The notes below the pieces were generated by a model that was given only the letters and a program-made list of their open reading frames with translations, had not been told where the DNA came from and did no database searches. A stretch of DNA of 19,136 nucleotides, from NCBI GenBank assembly GCA_937892215.1, contig CALAVE010000033.1, forward strand, positions 1 through 19,136. The letters are read 5' to 3'. Origin of the DNA: an uncultured Porphyromonadaceae bacterium. Its GTDB lineage: Bacteria; Bacteroidota; Bacteroidia; Bacteroidales; Muribaculaceae. Below, piece by piece: positions 7,286-16,561 of this stretch. The translations under genes and the position numbers were made by a program. The number at the start of each line of letters is the position of its first letter. Positions within the stretch are counted from its first letter, which is position 1.

Positions 7286-10200
7286 ATGACTAAATATATT
7301 TCCAGAATATTATTGCTGCTCGCTTCAGGCTGCTTCATAGGGCTGAACGCGGCAGAGTCCAATCTTCCTTCGGGCACGGTGACCGATAAGTATGGAAATC
7401 CCATCTTCGGCGCTGTGGTTTACGATGAGAACGGAAAGAGTGTGGGCACAAGCGACATCGATGGAAAGTTCCAAGTATTCGGTGACGTTGCCGACCGTCC
7501 TGTGAAAGTTACCTATCTGGGCTACAAGACGGTGGAAACGACATTCACCGACAGCATGACCGTGGTGCTCGAATACGACATTCACAAGAAGAACCAGAAA
7601 ATTAACCTTGGCAACCGCGAGGTGGAGCGTCAGGACTTTGGCGGCGCAGCCGATGTAGCCGTGGGCGAAACGCTCGACCGCCAGCCAGTGGCACGATTCA
7701 CATCGGCGTTTGCCGGTAACTTTCCCAGCCTCACCGTGCTGGAGCAGGCAGGGAAGACCGAAATCACGCGCGAGCAATTCAACTACTACATCCGCGGCTT
7801 GAGCGACCCGCATGCCAACGCGCCGCTGATTATCATCGACGGAACCATCTGCTACCCGGGCACTGAGGCCGAGACGCTGGCCTACCTCACCACAAGTGAG
7901 ATAGAATCAGTGTCGGTGCTGAAAGACGCCGCTTCACAGGCACTCTACGGCGGCCAGGGTCTTAACGGTGTGATGGTGGTTACCACGAAACGCGGTACCG
8001 CCGGCAACATGCGCGTGAACGCGTATCTGGACTTCTCCATGAGCGAACTGAGCGTGAAACCTCACTTCATGGACTCGTACAACTACGCGCTTCTGCGCAA
8101 CGAGGCCGCCAAGAACGACGGTTTCGGCAACTACTATTTCTTCACGCCCGAGCAACTGGCCGGTTTCAAGGACGGGACTGACAAATACAACTATCCCAAC
8201 AACGACTGGCGTAATATGTTCATGCGCAAGCACGTGTTTATGCAGCGCGCCGCATTCGATCTGCAGGGCGGAAGCGAGTGGGTGAACTACTACGTGAACG
8301 GAAACATCCTTCATGAGGGCGGTTCGTTCAATGTGGAAGACAACTCCTACCGCTTTAACAAGAACGGCTACAACAACAGCTACAGTCCGAACACCAATTA
8401 CTTCTGGGCAAACTTCCGCAGCAATGTGGAGGCGAAGATATGCAGCTGGCTCAGCACACGCGTGAACCTGTCGGGCAACGTTAAGAAGCAGCACACGCCT
8501 TACGCCGGCTCGCTTCAGGACATCTACACCCACTTCTTCTACACGCCGCCCACGGTTTACGGTCCAGTAACCCCTATTTTCTACGATGAAGATGGCAACA
8601 TCGATGACTTCTACGACTATCCCGCCGACCAACCGGTGGTTACTGAGCGCTATCCCGACAACGCATTCGCCCAGATTAACCGCACCGGATTCAGCGACAA
8701 CATGGAGACCAACATCAACGCATCAGTTGCGCTCAACATCAATCTGGACATGCTCACCAAGGGTCTGAGCCTGAGTGGAGTGTTCGGTTATCATTCGTTC
8801 ATGAACAAGACCGACAGCCAGTTCACGACCTACAGGCGCTATCTGTGGGATCACGAAAACGGCTCATGGTCGTTCAACCGCTACGGAGCAACGGAAGAGA
8901 GTGACCTTAAGTCAACGACAAACAGGTCGAGTTACTCAAACCTGAACTATCGCGCCTACATCGACTACAACCGCACGTTTAAGGGCGTTCACGCCGTTCA
9001 GGCACAGGCATTCGCCTACCTGGAGAAATTCGACGGAGAGCTCACCACTAACGCGCTGGTGGACAATCTGCCATATAAATTCATCAATAGCGGCTTCGAC
9101 GTAAGTTACACATTCGACCACCGCTATTCGGTACGAGGAGTGTGGACACGCTCGGCATCTGACCTGTTTGCCCGCAACGCACGCTGGCAGTCACTTCCCG
9201 CAGTGTCGCTGGCATGGAACCTGAGCAACGAGCACTTCATGAAGAAGGTGAAGAACTACCTGAGCAACGCCCTGTTCCGATTCAGCATCGGTAAGACAGG
9301 TAGTACACGAGTGGGCGACACCACCGGACGCTACGTTTTCGACGACCAGGTGAGTTTCAACACCGCAGGCGGTCTTATCTACGCCAAGCACCCGCTTGTT
9401 ACCGAGGTGGCAATAGGCAACCCGCTACTTCACCCTGAGAACATGAAGAAATGGAACTTTGGCGTGGACTTGGGCTTGTTTAAGATAGTGAACATTTCGT
9501 TCGACATATTCCGCGAGCGCATGGACGACTGGATTATCCGCAACACCCTCGACATTCCCGAATATCAGGGAGCAGCACTCAGTGTTTACCCTGTAACCAA
9601 CACGGGTATCTACGAGAACAAGGGTTGGGAATTAACGTTGAACATAGGCAAGGCATTCAAGAACTGGGAGTTCAATCTGGGCGGCTATGTATCGTACAAC
9701 CGCAACAAGATTGTATATCAGGCTGAGGAAGACCGTGGCGAAGGCTACGTTTACCCGAAGCGTGCCGAAGGATTTGAGGCCGGACAGGTGTTCGGCTATC
9801 TGGTGGATTACAGCAACGGCAACGGTTTCTTCAACTTCCAGGGCGAAATTGACAGCGCACCCACATACACATTCGGCACGCCTCGCCTTGGTGACCTGAA
9901 GTTCATCGACCTTAACGAGGACGGCATGATTGACGAGAAGGATATGGGTCCAATAGGCACCGGCAGCATTCCCCGCTGGAACTTCGGGTTCAACGGATAT
10001 TTCCGTTATGGAAACGTGGATCTAAGCTTCATGTTCCAGGGTGTGGGCGACTACCGCCGCCTCAGTTACGGTTCCGGATTCCTAGAGACAGGCTACGACG
10101 GACTGTACTCACCGCTACACCAGCACGCATGGACAGCCGAGCGCTGGGCCAACGGCGAAGATATCCGCTACCCGGCCCTTTCCTATCAGGCCGGAACCAA

Positions 10201-10450
10201 CACACAGAGCAACAGCTTCTACGTGCTGAACCGCTCATACCTGCGTCTGAAGCAAGCAGAGATAGGCTACTACCTGCCTCTGAAGTTCACACGCAAGTTC
10301 CGCTGCCAGCGATTCAAGATTTTCCTGAGCGGAAACAATCTGTTCACGTTCAACAAGTTGCCAAAGGGACTTAACAGCGATCCCGAGCAGGACTACTACA
10401 CACTGCCTGCATTCAGAACATATAACATAGGCATTCGCGCCACGTTCTAA
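7286..10450 (+). CDS. SusC/RagA-family outer-membrane transporter (copy 2, atypical TonB box)
   Basis: A 1054-residue SusC-type channel. A signal peptide ends near NAA (residue 23); a Cys at 16 lies inside the hydrophobic core and is probably not a lipobox. The carboxypeptidase-regulatory-like domain covers about 28-97, the plug about 125-240 (ending LNGVMVVTTKRG), and the barrel the rest, ending in Phe. Where a SusC normally carries the DEVVVVGYG-type TonB box, this copy reads KINLGNREVERQDFGG (105-120), so the canonical box is absent or heavily diverged. It shares with copy 1 the segments VYPKR.EGF, the acidic loop DLNEDGMIDEKD (about 874-885) and TAERWANGE (about 949-957), which suggests tandem duplication and divergence. 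It lies 41 bases after susD1 and 53 before susD2. The family is certain; energy coupling of this copy is open. Confidence 0.94.
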   Translation: MTKYISRILLLLASGCFIGLNAAESNLPSGTVTDKYGNPIFGAVVYDENGKSVGTSDIDGKFQVFGDVADRPVKVTYLGYKTVETTFTDSMTVVLEYDIHKKNQKINLGNREVERQDFGGAADVAVGETLDRQPVARFTSAFAGNFPSLTVLEQAGKTEITREQFNYYIRGLSDPHANAPLIIIDGTICYPGTEAETLAYLTTSEIESVSVLKDAASQALYGGQGLNGVMVVTTKRGTAGNMRVNAYLDFSMSELSVKPHFMDSYNYALLRNEAAKNDGFGNYYFFTPEQLAGFKDGTDKYNYPNNDWRNMFMRKHVFMQRAAFDLQGGSEWVNYYVNGNILHEGGSFNVEDNSYRFNKNGYNNSYSPNTNYFWANFRSNVEAKICSWLSTRVNLSGNVKKQHTPYAGSLQDIYTHFFYTPPTVYGPVTPIFYDEDGNIDDFYDYPADQPVVTERYPDNAFAQINRTGFSDNMETNINASVALNINLDMLTKGLSLSGVFGYHSFMNKTDSQFTTYRRYLWDHENGSWSFNRYGATEESDLKSTTNRSSYSNLNYRAYIDYNRTFKGVHAVQAQAFAYLEKFDGELTTNALVDNLPYKFINSGFDVSYTFDHRYSVRGVWTRSASDLFARNARWQSLPAVSLAWNLSNEHFMKKVKNYLSNALFRFSIGKTGSTRVGDTTGRYVFDDQVSFNTAGGLIYAKHPLVTEVAIGNPLLHPENMKKWNFGVDLGLFKIVNISFDIFRERMDDWIIRNTLDIPEYQGAALSVYPVTNTGIYENKGWELTLNIGKAFKNWEFNLGGYVSYNRNKIVYQAEEDRGEGYVYPKRAEGFEAGQVFGYLVDYSNGNGFFNFQGEIDSAPTYTFGTPRLGDLKFIDLNEDGMIDEKDMGPIGTGSIPRWNFGFNGYFRYGNVDLSFMFQGVGDYRRLSYGSGFLETGYDGLYSPLHQHAWTAERWANGEDIRYPALSYQAGTNTQSNSFYVLNRSYLRLKQAEIGYYLPLKFTRKFRCQRFKIFLSGNNLFTFNKLPKGLNSDPEQDYYTLPAFRTYNIGIRATF

Positions 10451-10503
10451 CAAAGCGAAAGTGTTAACATAATAGTGAATAACTCTACAAAACCAAGAGC
10501 ATT

Positions 10504-12324
10504 ATGAAAATATATAAAATAGCACTTAGTATAATTGCCTTTGCCGGGCTGATGAGCGTCAGTTCGTGCAACGACACGCTGGACGTACAGACTGACGGAC
10601 ACATCAGCATGAGCGAGGTGTTCAAGGACCGCCAGCGCACCATGGGCTTCCTGAACCAGTGCTACACACACCGCATAAATGTGTATCTCCACAACTCGGC
10701 ACTGACCGATGAAGCCTATGACAATCGCGTGATAGAAGGCGGTTCGCTCACCAACAGGTGGTACGAACGAGGAATGGACCTGAACACCTACACGCAATTT
10801 GAGCCGCGCGACTGGGCCGGTCAGTTTCAGGGCATCAGATTCTGCTGCAACTTCATAGACAACGCGCCCAACTTCACCGGTTACCAGACCGAGAACGAGT
10901 TGGCCGGATGGACCGCTCAGGCTCACACACTGCGCGCGCTGTATTACCTGCAGCTTATGACCAGATACGGCAAGTTCCCCTTGTACACGCACGACATCAC
11001 CACCAGTTACTGGGATTATCAGAAGAGCGACTACATTGATATCGTTCGTCAGATATTGGACGACTGTGATGCCGCACTGGCTACTAACTACAACGCCCTA
11101 AACGGATTCGCATGGATTATCCGTGACGCTGAGAACGGCATCATGACACGCGCCGTGGCCTACGCTATCAAGTCTCGCGCTGCTGTGTACGCATGCAGTC
11201 CCCTGTTCCAGGAGGAGGGCAAAGAGAACATGTCGTGGCAAGAGGCCATGGACATCTGCGGCGAGGCACTTGCAGCCTGTCTGTCGCCCGACGGAGGCTA
11301 TCAGCTCTACTCTCAGACCGCCAACGGAATGTCGGCATACGCGGCGTATTTCCACCTGAAACCGTGGCAGAACGTGGTGGACAAGCGCGACCATGAGACA
11401 ATCTACGCAGTGGACGAGAGTCACCCCGGAGTGTGGAACACGTGCTCATTCCCGTCGAGAAGCGGACAGTCGCACGCGTACCTCAACCCCACCCAGGAGC
11501 TGGTTGACGCATACGAGACCACTGATGGCGTGCCGGTGATTCTGGGTTACTCCGACGCGGAGCACCTGCATCCCATCTACAACCCCGAGAACACCACTTA
11601 CAGGAAAAACGACCCGTATCTTAACCGCGACCTGCGCATGGCTGCCACCATCATGTATAACGGAGCCCCGCGCAACCGCGCCTCATCCACAAGCGGCAAC
11701 CCTCTGAACATCTACGACGGAGCGCCCGACGGAATAGACCAGACAACGACAATCAACACCCACACGGGCTATTACCTGCGCAAATACTGCGACGACAATT
11801 CCACGGCGAGCAACCAGGGCTCAAATGACGGATATATGCGAGTATTCCGCCTTGCAGAGCTTTACCTGAACTATGCCGAAGCCGCATATCACGCAGGCTC
11901 GCCCGACGCAAAGCACACCTACTCGTTCACATGCCAGGATGGAACCACGTTCAGCATCACGCTGTCGGCCAAAGACGCAGTGGACATAGTACGCGAGCGT
12001 TCTGAGATGCCGCCGCTGCCCGATGGACTGTCGGCGAGCGAGTTTGAGAAACGCTATCGCAACGAGCGCTTTGTGGAATTCGCGTTTGAAGGGATGCGCT
12101 ACTACGACATCCGTCGCTGGAAAATCATGGGAGACGTGTTCCGCCAGGCCACCGGTGTTCACTGCACGCTTGACGAGGACGACGGTAGCTTTATCTACAC
12201 TCGCTTCGCGTTCTCACCACGCGTTGCGACCGACGACAAGTACTACTTCACACCGCTCACGAGTAACGAAGTGGACAAGATTATGAACCAAACCGGCGTA
12301 AACTGGCAGAATCCAGGCTGGTAA
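10504..12324 (+). CDS. SusD/RagB-family surface nutrient-binding lipoprotein (copy 2)
   Basis: A 606-residue lipoprotein partnered with SusC copy 2. Lipobox VSSC puts the lipidated Cys at residue 22, followed by NDTLDVQTDGHIS. SusD-type helices are seen at about 105-122 (AGQFQGIRFCCNFIDNAP), 137-160 (AQAHTLRALYYLQLMTRYGKFPL), 447-464 (FRLAELYLNYAEAAYHAG) and 519-545 (NERFVEFAFEGMRYYDIRRW). The protein ends NWQNPGW, the same seven residues as SusD copy 1, in keeping with a duplicated pair. Its length is normal for the family. It should sit on the cell surface, closing over the SusC copy 2 channel and binding the ligand. It lies 60 bases before the SusE-like gene. Confidence 0.95.
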   Translation: MKIYKIALSIIAFAGLMSVSSCNDTLDVQTDGHISMSEVFKDRQRTMGFLNQCYTHRINVYLHNSALTDEAYDNRVIEGGSLTNRWYERGMDLNTYTQFEPRDWAGQFQGIRFCCNFIDNAPNFTGYQTENELAGWTAQAHTLRALYYLQLMTRYGKFPLYTHDITTSYWDYQKSDYIDIVRQILDDCDAALATNYNALNGFAWIIRDAENGIMTRAVAYAIKSRAAVYACSPLFQEEGKENMSWQEAMDICGEALAACLSPDGGYQLYSQTANGMSAYAAYFHLKPWQNVVDKRDHETIYAVDESHPGVWNTCSFPSRSGQSHAYLNPTQELVDAYETTDGVPVILGYSDAEHLHPIYNPENTTYRKNDPYLNRDLRMAATIMYNGAPRNRASSTSGNPLNIYDGAPDGIDQTTTINTHTGYYLRKYCDDNSTASNQGSNDGYMRVFRLAELYLNYAEAAYHAGSPDAKHTYSFTCQDGTTFSITLSAKDAVDIVRERSEMPPLPDGLSASEFEKRYRNERFVEFAFEGMRYYDIRRWKIMGDVFRQATGVHCTLDEDDGSFIYTRFAFSPRVATDDKYYFTPLTSNEVDKIMNQTGVNWQNPGW

Positions 12325-12384
12325 TCACTGAGATAAGACAAAGAAAGTGAGTATTTTTCATAAACGATAAAACGATTTCAAGAT

Positions 12385-13575
12385 ATGAAAATTTTCATCA
12401 AAATATTCCTGCTGAGCATTCTGCTCGTGTTCGTGGCCTCCTGCTCGGACGAGAAGAAGTACAGCAGCATAGAAAGCGAAGATGATTTCGTTCCATCGGC
12501 GGTGACTAACGTGTCGTACGAGTCCGGTTACGGCTCAGTGGATATCACTTGGACACTGCCCGATGAAGAAAACCTGTACTACATAAACGTGGCCTATCTG
12601 GACAACGACGGCAAACCGGCCGGGCAGAAGATATTCGTGCCCAACGACGAGACACGCAACCTGCCACAGACTTGCCGCGTAACCGGATTCATGGTGCCTG
12701 ATGAGAAGACATTCACCATCACGACCGTAGCCTTTGGCGGAAAAACGAGTACGCCTGTGGAAATCAAAGCCACACCGCTCGATGCGGGCGAGGTGAAAAA
12801 TAACGTGCTTGAATCCACCACCTTTACTGAGGCCGAATATGGCTTCAACGTAAACTGGGAGAATGAAGCCGAGTTCCCCACCGAGATATGGGTGGAATAC
12901 AAGGCCGACGGCACAGAAAAGACAACCATCGTGGATGCCACTAACACAGGCAGTTTCTTTGTTGGTTTCTTCCAGGAAGAGACCGATATCACTTACTACT
13001 GCGTGAACCCGTACGACGAATCTCAGACCGAGAAACGTACCGCGCACGTTACACCGCTGACCAACCCTATTGACAACCAAAGCACCGGTGCAAACTACAT
13101 CACCTTCAGCGGCGATGCATCGGCATCCCCAAGGAACCTACAGGTGAAACACGTGAGTGACGTGCTAAGCAACTATCACTTCCAGTTTGAAACCGGATGG
13201 CTCTCAGACGACCACTCGGGCGTACTTGACCCGTATATGTACAGCAACGAATTCTCAGCCGACTACAAAGGACTTGTGCTGATATTCCGCTACATGGTGA
13301 ACATGGACTCTCACATACAGTTCTTCCTTGTAAGCTATGGCGGCGGTGCCATGGGCGGAAAGAGCACCCCCGCGGTTAACCTGAAGGAATCACCCGATCA
13401 GTGGCAGAACTTTGTAATCGACTGTACGAATATAGGCAACTCATGGGGCTGGAAAGCCGCCACAGGTGATCGTCTGCGCATCGACGTTGACGACTATGTG
13501 GAAGGCGTGATACTGGACGTGCGTAACATGCGGTTCATCACAGTGGACGATGCCAAGTTCATGGGCTTGATGTAA
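12385..13575 (+). CDS. SusE-like surface lipoprotein with FN3-like and C-terminal beta domains
   Basis: A 396-residue lipoprotein ending the SusCD operon. Lipobox VASC gives Cys20, followed directly by SDEKK; an acidic stretch right after the Cys is the known Bacteroidetes surface-export signal, so display on the outside is likely. Residues about 38-132 form a fibronectin-III-like domain (SVDITWTLPDEENL, TFTITTVAFGGKTSTPVEIKAT) resembling the N-terminal DUF4959-type domain of SusE-like proteins. Residues 135-226 look like a second FN3-like domain, and 233-390 form a beta-rich domain with conserved aromatic residues (Trp272, Trp340, Trp354, Trp356) that may bind carbohydrate. No catalytic motif is visible. 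The position after susCD fits an accessory ligand-binding lipoprotein. The exact domain families are uncertain; a role in surface ligand binding is inference. Confidence 0.8.
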   Translation: MKIFIKIFLLSILLVFVASCSDEKKYSSIESEDDFVPSAVTNVSYESGYGSVDITWTLPDEENLYYINVAYLDNDGKPAGQKIFVPNDETRNLPQTCRVTGFMVPDEKTFTITTVAFGGKTSTPVEIKATPLDAGEVKNNVLESTTFTEAEYGFNVNWENEAEFPTEIWVEYKADGTEKTTIVDATNTGSFFVGFFQEETDITYYCVNPYDESQTEKRTAHVTPLTNPIDNQSTGANYITFSGDASASPRNLQVKHVSDVLSNYHFQFETGWLSDDHSGVLDPYMYSNEFSADYKGLVLIFRYMVNMDSHIQFFLVSYGGGAMGGKSTPAVNLKESPDQWQNFVIDCTNIGNSWGWKAATGDRLRIDVDDYVEGVILDVRNMRFITVDDAKFMGLM

Positions 13576-13620
13576 AGCTTCTGCGGCTACTGAAAAATTG
13601 TAGAAACAATTAAGCACCTA

Positions 13621-13658
13621 AATCCTCGTGGTTTCACATGAAGCCACGGGGATTTTTT
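13621..13658 (+). terminator. Rho-independent terminator of the SusCD operon
   Basis: The arms 13621-13635 and 13640-13654 pair over 15 bp, with G-T wobbles at two places, around an ACAT tetraloop. The right arm runs into six T residues (13653-13658). It begins 45 bases after the stop of the SusE-like gene and marks the end of the operon. Confidence 0.9.
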
Positions 13659-13745
13659 GCCCGCGAGGCATACGGACATCCGGTCACTGTGGTTACAAAA
13701 ACGAAAAAAAGTGGCGCAATAGTAGCCTCATTAACATTTTTTTAT

Positions 13746-13753
13746 TATCTTTG
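13746..13753 (+). promoter_or_regulatory. hppA: -7 element of the hppA promoter
   Basis: TATCTTTG matches TAnnTTTG. Transcription would start near 13760, giving a leader of about 115 bases. A TTTG at the -33 distance is not visible; the upstream region is A- and T-rich. The strong terminator just upstream makes an own promoter for hppA necessary. Confidence 0.45.
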
Positions 13754-13874
13754 TCCCTGCGATACTGAAATTCGCCTCCAAACGCACTGGCACAGCGCAT
13801 TTGGTGGTTATGATTTCTCACTATTATAGACAAAAACATAAAAAACCATAACTTAAAAACAACTCTTAGTGACA

Positions 13875-16271
13875 ATGAGAAAATTTTTGCTTGCGTTAAG
13901 TACGCTTATGCTCCCCGCTTCGCTCTTAGCCAGCGAAGCAGACCTTAAGATGCCCGACGGCTTCGCCCAAGACCCACAGACACAGATTCTGTACTGGGGC
14001 TTCCTCGTGATAGTCCTTGGCGTGCTGTTCGGCTACTGGCAGTTTATTAAGGTTCGCAGGCTCAAGGCACACGCCTCGATGCTCGAGATTGGTGACGTAA
14101 TATTCAAGACGTGCTCCACCTACCTCAAGCAGCAAGGCAAATTCCTGGGTATATTGTTTGCATTCATCGGATTAGCCATCATACTTTACTTTGGCGTTCT
14201 GGAGAACATGGGAGTAGGAGCCACGCTCCTGATACTGTGCTGGACGGTGATAGGCGTTCTGGGCTCCTACGCCGTGGCATGGTTTGGTGTGAGAATGAAC
14301 ACCTATGCCAACTCACGAATGGCATTCGCGTCGCTTCTGCGTCGCCCGCTGGACCTGCTCAACATCCCACTGACAGCCGGAATGAGCATCGGGATCCTGC
14401 TGATATGCGTGGAACTGGTGCTGATGCTGATAATACTGCTGTTTATGCCCGCCGAGTTGGCCGGAAGTTGCTTCATAGGTTTCGCCATCGGAGAGTCGCT
14501 TGGCGCAAGCGCTCTGCGTATCGCGGGCGGTATCTTCACCAAGATTGCCGACATAGGTAGCGACTTGATGAAGGTGGTGTTCAAGATAGGTGAGGACGAC
14601 CCGCGCAACCCCGGTGTGATTGCCGACTGCACCGGTGACAACGCAGGCGACAGCATAGGCCCCACAGCCGACGGTTTCGAGACCTACGGCGTGACCGGTG
14701 TGGCACTGGTGTCGTTCATTCTGCTGGCAGTGCCGGCCGAGTACCAAATACAGTTGCTTGTGTGGATATTCGTAATGCGAATACTGGGTGTGATTGCCAG
14801 CGTGGTGTCTTATTACATCAACGGAGTGATCTCAAAGAGCAAATACAGCAAGGCCGACGACATTGACTTTGAGAAGCCCCTCACCAGCCTGGTGTGGATT
14901 ACTTCTATCCTCTCAATCATCGGCACATTCGTAGCAAGCTATATTTTCCTCAAGGACATGGGTGAAGGCTACTGGCTGGGGCTTTCCGCCATTATCAGTT
15001 GCGGAACCCTGGGCGCAGCGCTGATTCCCGAAATCACAAAGCTATTCACCTCGCCGACTTCGACCCACGTGAAGGAAGTGGTGAAGGCATCGGAGCAGGG
15101 AGGCGCATCGCTTAACATCCTGTCGGGCATGGTGAGCGGTAACTTTGGAAGTTTCTGGACCGGTTTCGTGTTCTTCATCCTGATGCTTCTGGCCTATATC
15201 GCATCGAATCTCTTCGGCATGGAAGCCATATTCGGCACCTACTACCCCATCTTCGCGTTTGGCCTTGTGGCCTTCGGCATGCTGGGTATGGGTCCTGTGA
15301 CCATAGCCGTGGACAGTTACGGTCCTGTGACCGATAACGCGCAGTCGGTGTACGAGTTGTCGCTCATTGAGGACGACATAGAGAAAGCCGACAAGGAAAT
15401 TCAGGAGCAATTCGGTTTCAAGCCCGACTTTGAGAAGGCCAAGTATTATTTGGAGGCTAATGACGGAGCCGGCAACACGTTCAAGGCAACGGCCAAGCCG
15501 GTGCTCATAGGAACAGCCGTGGCAGGAGCCACCACCATGATATTCTCGCTCATCCTGATGATTCAGAAGACGCTGGGAATAGAGCCCGAGTCAATTCTGA
15601 ACATGCTCAACCCCTACTCTATCCTGGGATTCATTCTGGGCGGATGCGTGGTGTTCTGGTTCACAGGCTCATCGATGCAAGCAGTTACCACCGGTGCAAA
15701 CCGTGCCGTGGAATTCATCAAGAACAACATCAAGCTCGACACTAACGCTCCAAAGAAAGCCGATGCCGAGAAGTCGCAGGAAGTGGTGAGCATCTGCACT
15801 AACTACGCTCAGAAGGGTATGATTAACATCTTCATAGCCATCTTCTGCTTTGCACTGGGCATCGCATGCCTCTCGTCACCGGCGAGCATAGGCGGCAACG
15901 ACGCAGTGTGTATGTTTGTGAGTTACCTGATTTCGATAGCAGTGTTCGGCCTGTTCCAGGCCGTGTTTATGGCCAATGCCGGCGGCGCATGGGATAATGC
16001 CAAGAAGATAGTGGAAGTGGACCTTCGCGCCAAGGGAACAGAGCTTCACGACGCATCGGTTGTGGGCGACACAGTGGGAGACCCGTTCAAGGACACCAGC
16101 TCAGTGGCCTTGAACCCCATCATCAAGTTCACCACCCTGTTTGGCGTGCTGGCAATGGAAATAGCCATCAGCGAGAACTTCCGCGAAATGGCGCCATACT
16201 TCGGTATCGTGTTCGTGCTGATAGCACTCTATTTTGTGTATCGCTCATTCTACAAGATGAAGACCGCATAA
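13875..16271 (+). CDS. hppA: Membrane-bound ion-pumping inorganic pyrophosphatase
   Basis: HppA hydrolyses pyrophosphate in the cytoplasmic membrane and pumps H+ and/or Na+ outward. The 798-residue protein has about 16 hydrophobic segments, with a cleavable-looking N-terminal segment (LMLPASLLAS) as the first. Numbered from the ATG, active-site signatures are GGIFTKIADIGSDL (218-231), EDDPRNPGVIADCTGDNAGDSIGPTADGFETYGVTG (from 240), MGPVTIAVDSYGPVTDNA (472-489), NAGGAWDNAKK (701-711) and HDASVVGDTVGDPFKDT (725-741). These give the Asp/Lys set that binds Mg-PPi. GNTFKA (533-538) has Lys at the site that in the wider family separates K+-independent (Lys) from K+-dependent (Ala) enzymes. A Bacteroides homologue is known to pump both Na+ and H+; which ion is used here is not decided. 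The frame extends two codons to a GTG at 13869; I prefer the ATG at 13875. Confidence 0.96.
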   Translation: MRKFLLALSTLMLPASLLASEADLKMPDGFAQDPQTQILYWGFLVIVLGVLFGYWQFIKVRRLKAHASMLEIGDVIFKTCSTYLKQQGKFLGILFAFIGLAIILYFGVLENMGVGATLLILCWTVIGVLGSYAVAWFGVRMNTYANSRMAFASLLRRPLDLLNIPLTAGMSIGILLICVELVLMLIILLFMPAELAGSCFIGFAIGESLGASALRIAGGIFTKIADIGSDLMKVVFKIGEDDPRNPGVIADCTGDNAGDSIGPTADGFETYGVTGVALVSFILLAVPAEYQIQLLVWIFVMRILGVIASVVSYYINGVISKSKYSKADDIDFEKPLTSLVWITSILSIIGTFVASYIFLKDMGEGYWLGLSAIISCGTLGAALIPEITKLFTSPTSTHVKEVVKASEQGGASLNILSGMVSGNFGSFWTGFVFFILMLLAYIASNLFGMEAIFGTYYPIFAFGLVAFGMLGMGPVTIAVDSYGPVTDNAQSVYELSLIEDDIEKADKEIQEQFGFKPDFEKAKYYLEANDGAGNTFKATAKPVLIGTAVAGATTMIFSLILMIQKTLGIEPESILNMLNPYSILGFILGGCVVFWFTGSSMQAVTTGANRAVEFIKNNIKLDTNAPKKADAEKSQEVVSICTNYAQKGMINIFIAIFCFALGIACLSSPASIGGNDAVCMFVSYLISIAVFGLFQAVFMANAGGAWDNAKKIVEVDLRAKGTELHDASVVGDTVGDPFKDTSSVALNPIIKFTTLFGVLAMEIAISENFREMAPYFGIVFVLIALYFVYRSFYKMKTA

Positions 16272-16320
16272 TATAGGATTTCAAATTAGGTTCAACAACA
16301 GAAAATCTGTTTGACATTTT

Positions 16321-16356
16321 GCAGTGTGCAGCGTGACGTTGCGCACTGCTTTTTTT
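16321..16356 (+). terminator. hppA: Rho-independent terminator of hppA
   Basis: GCAGTGTGC (16321-16329) pairs with GCGCACTGC (16341-16349) with one wobble; the inner bases can extend the stem by about four pairs to a TGA loop. Seven T residues follow (16350-16356). It lies 50 bases after the hppA stop. Confidence 0.9.
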
Positions 16357-16561
16357 GCGTGCCAGGATATAGGGCAATCAGGCCGACGAAATGAGGTTTG
16401 ATAAAATCGGTTCGAGTAAATCCCCACAGGCAACCAGTCTGAGGCAGGATTAACGCCTTATTTGCGTCTGAGAAACACTCATCCGGCCGGATAGCCGTGT
16501 CTGCCAGCATAAGGCCAACAGCTCCTTAGAGGCCGTTATTAAGGCGAAATGGGGGATAATT
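16357..16561. other. Unassigned spacer between hppA terminator and IS
   Basis: About 200 bases with no convincing gene. The only open frame of note is on the minus strand (16292-16510, 72 codons), but it runs through the hppA terminator and matches no family I know. The segment GGTTCGAGTAAATCC near 16409-16423 recalls a tRNA T-arm, but lacks the paired stem and the conserved C. The spacer ends in the IS target site. Confidence 0.5.

Noticed and set aside
13638..13829. 63-codon plus-strand frame between the SusE-like gene and hppA
   Set aside because: It begins in the loop of the operon terminator and runs through the hppA -7 element; no protein features.
16405..16425. tRNA T-arm-like GGTTCGAGTAAATCC
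   Set aside because: The stem does not pair over five bases, the conserved C after the loop is missing, and no acceptor, D-arm or anticodon arm surrounds it.
16292..16510. 72-codon minus-strand frame next to the IS
   Set aside because: It passes through the hppA terminator and matches no recognised family. It could be a repeat-associated frame, but nothing here supports that.
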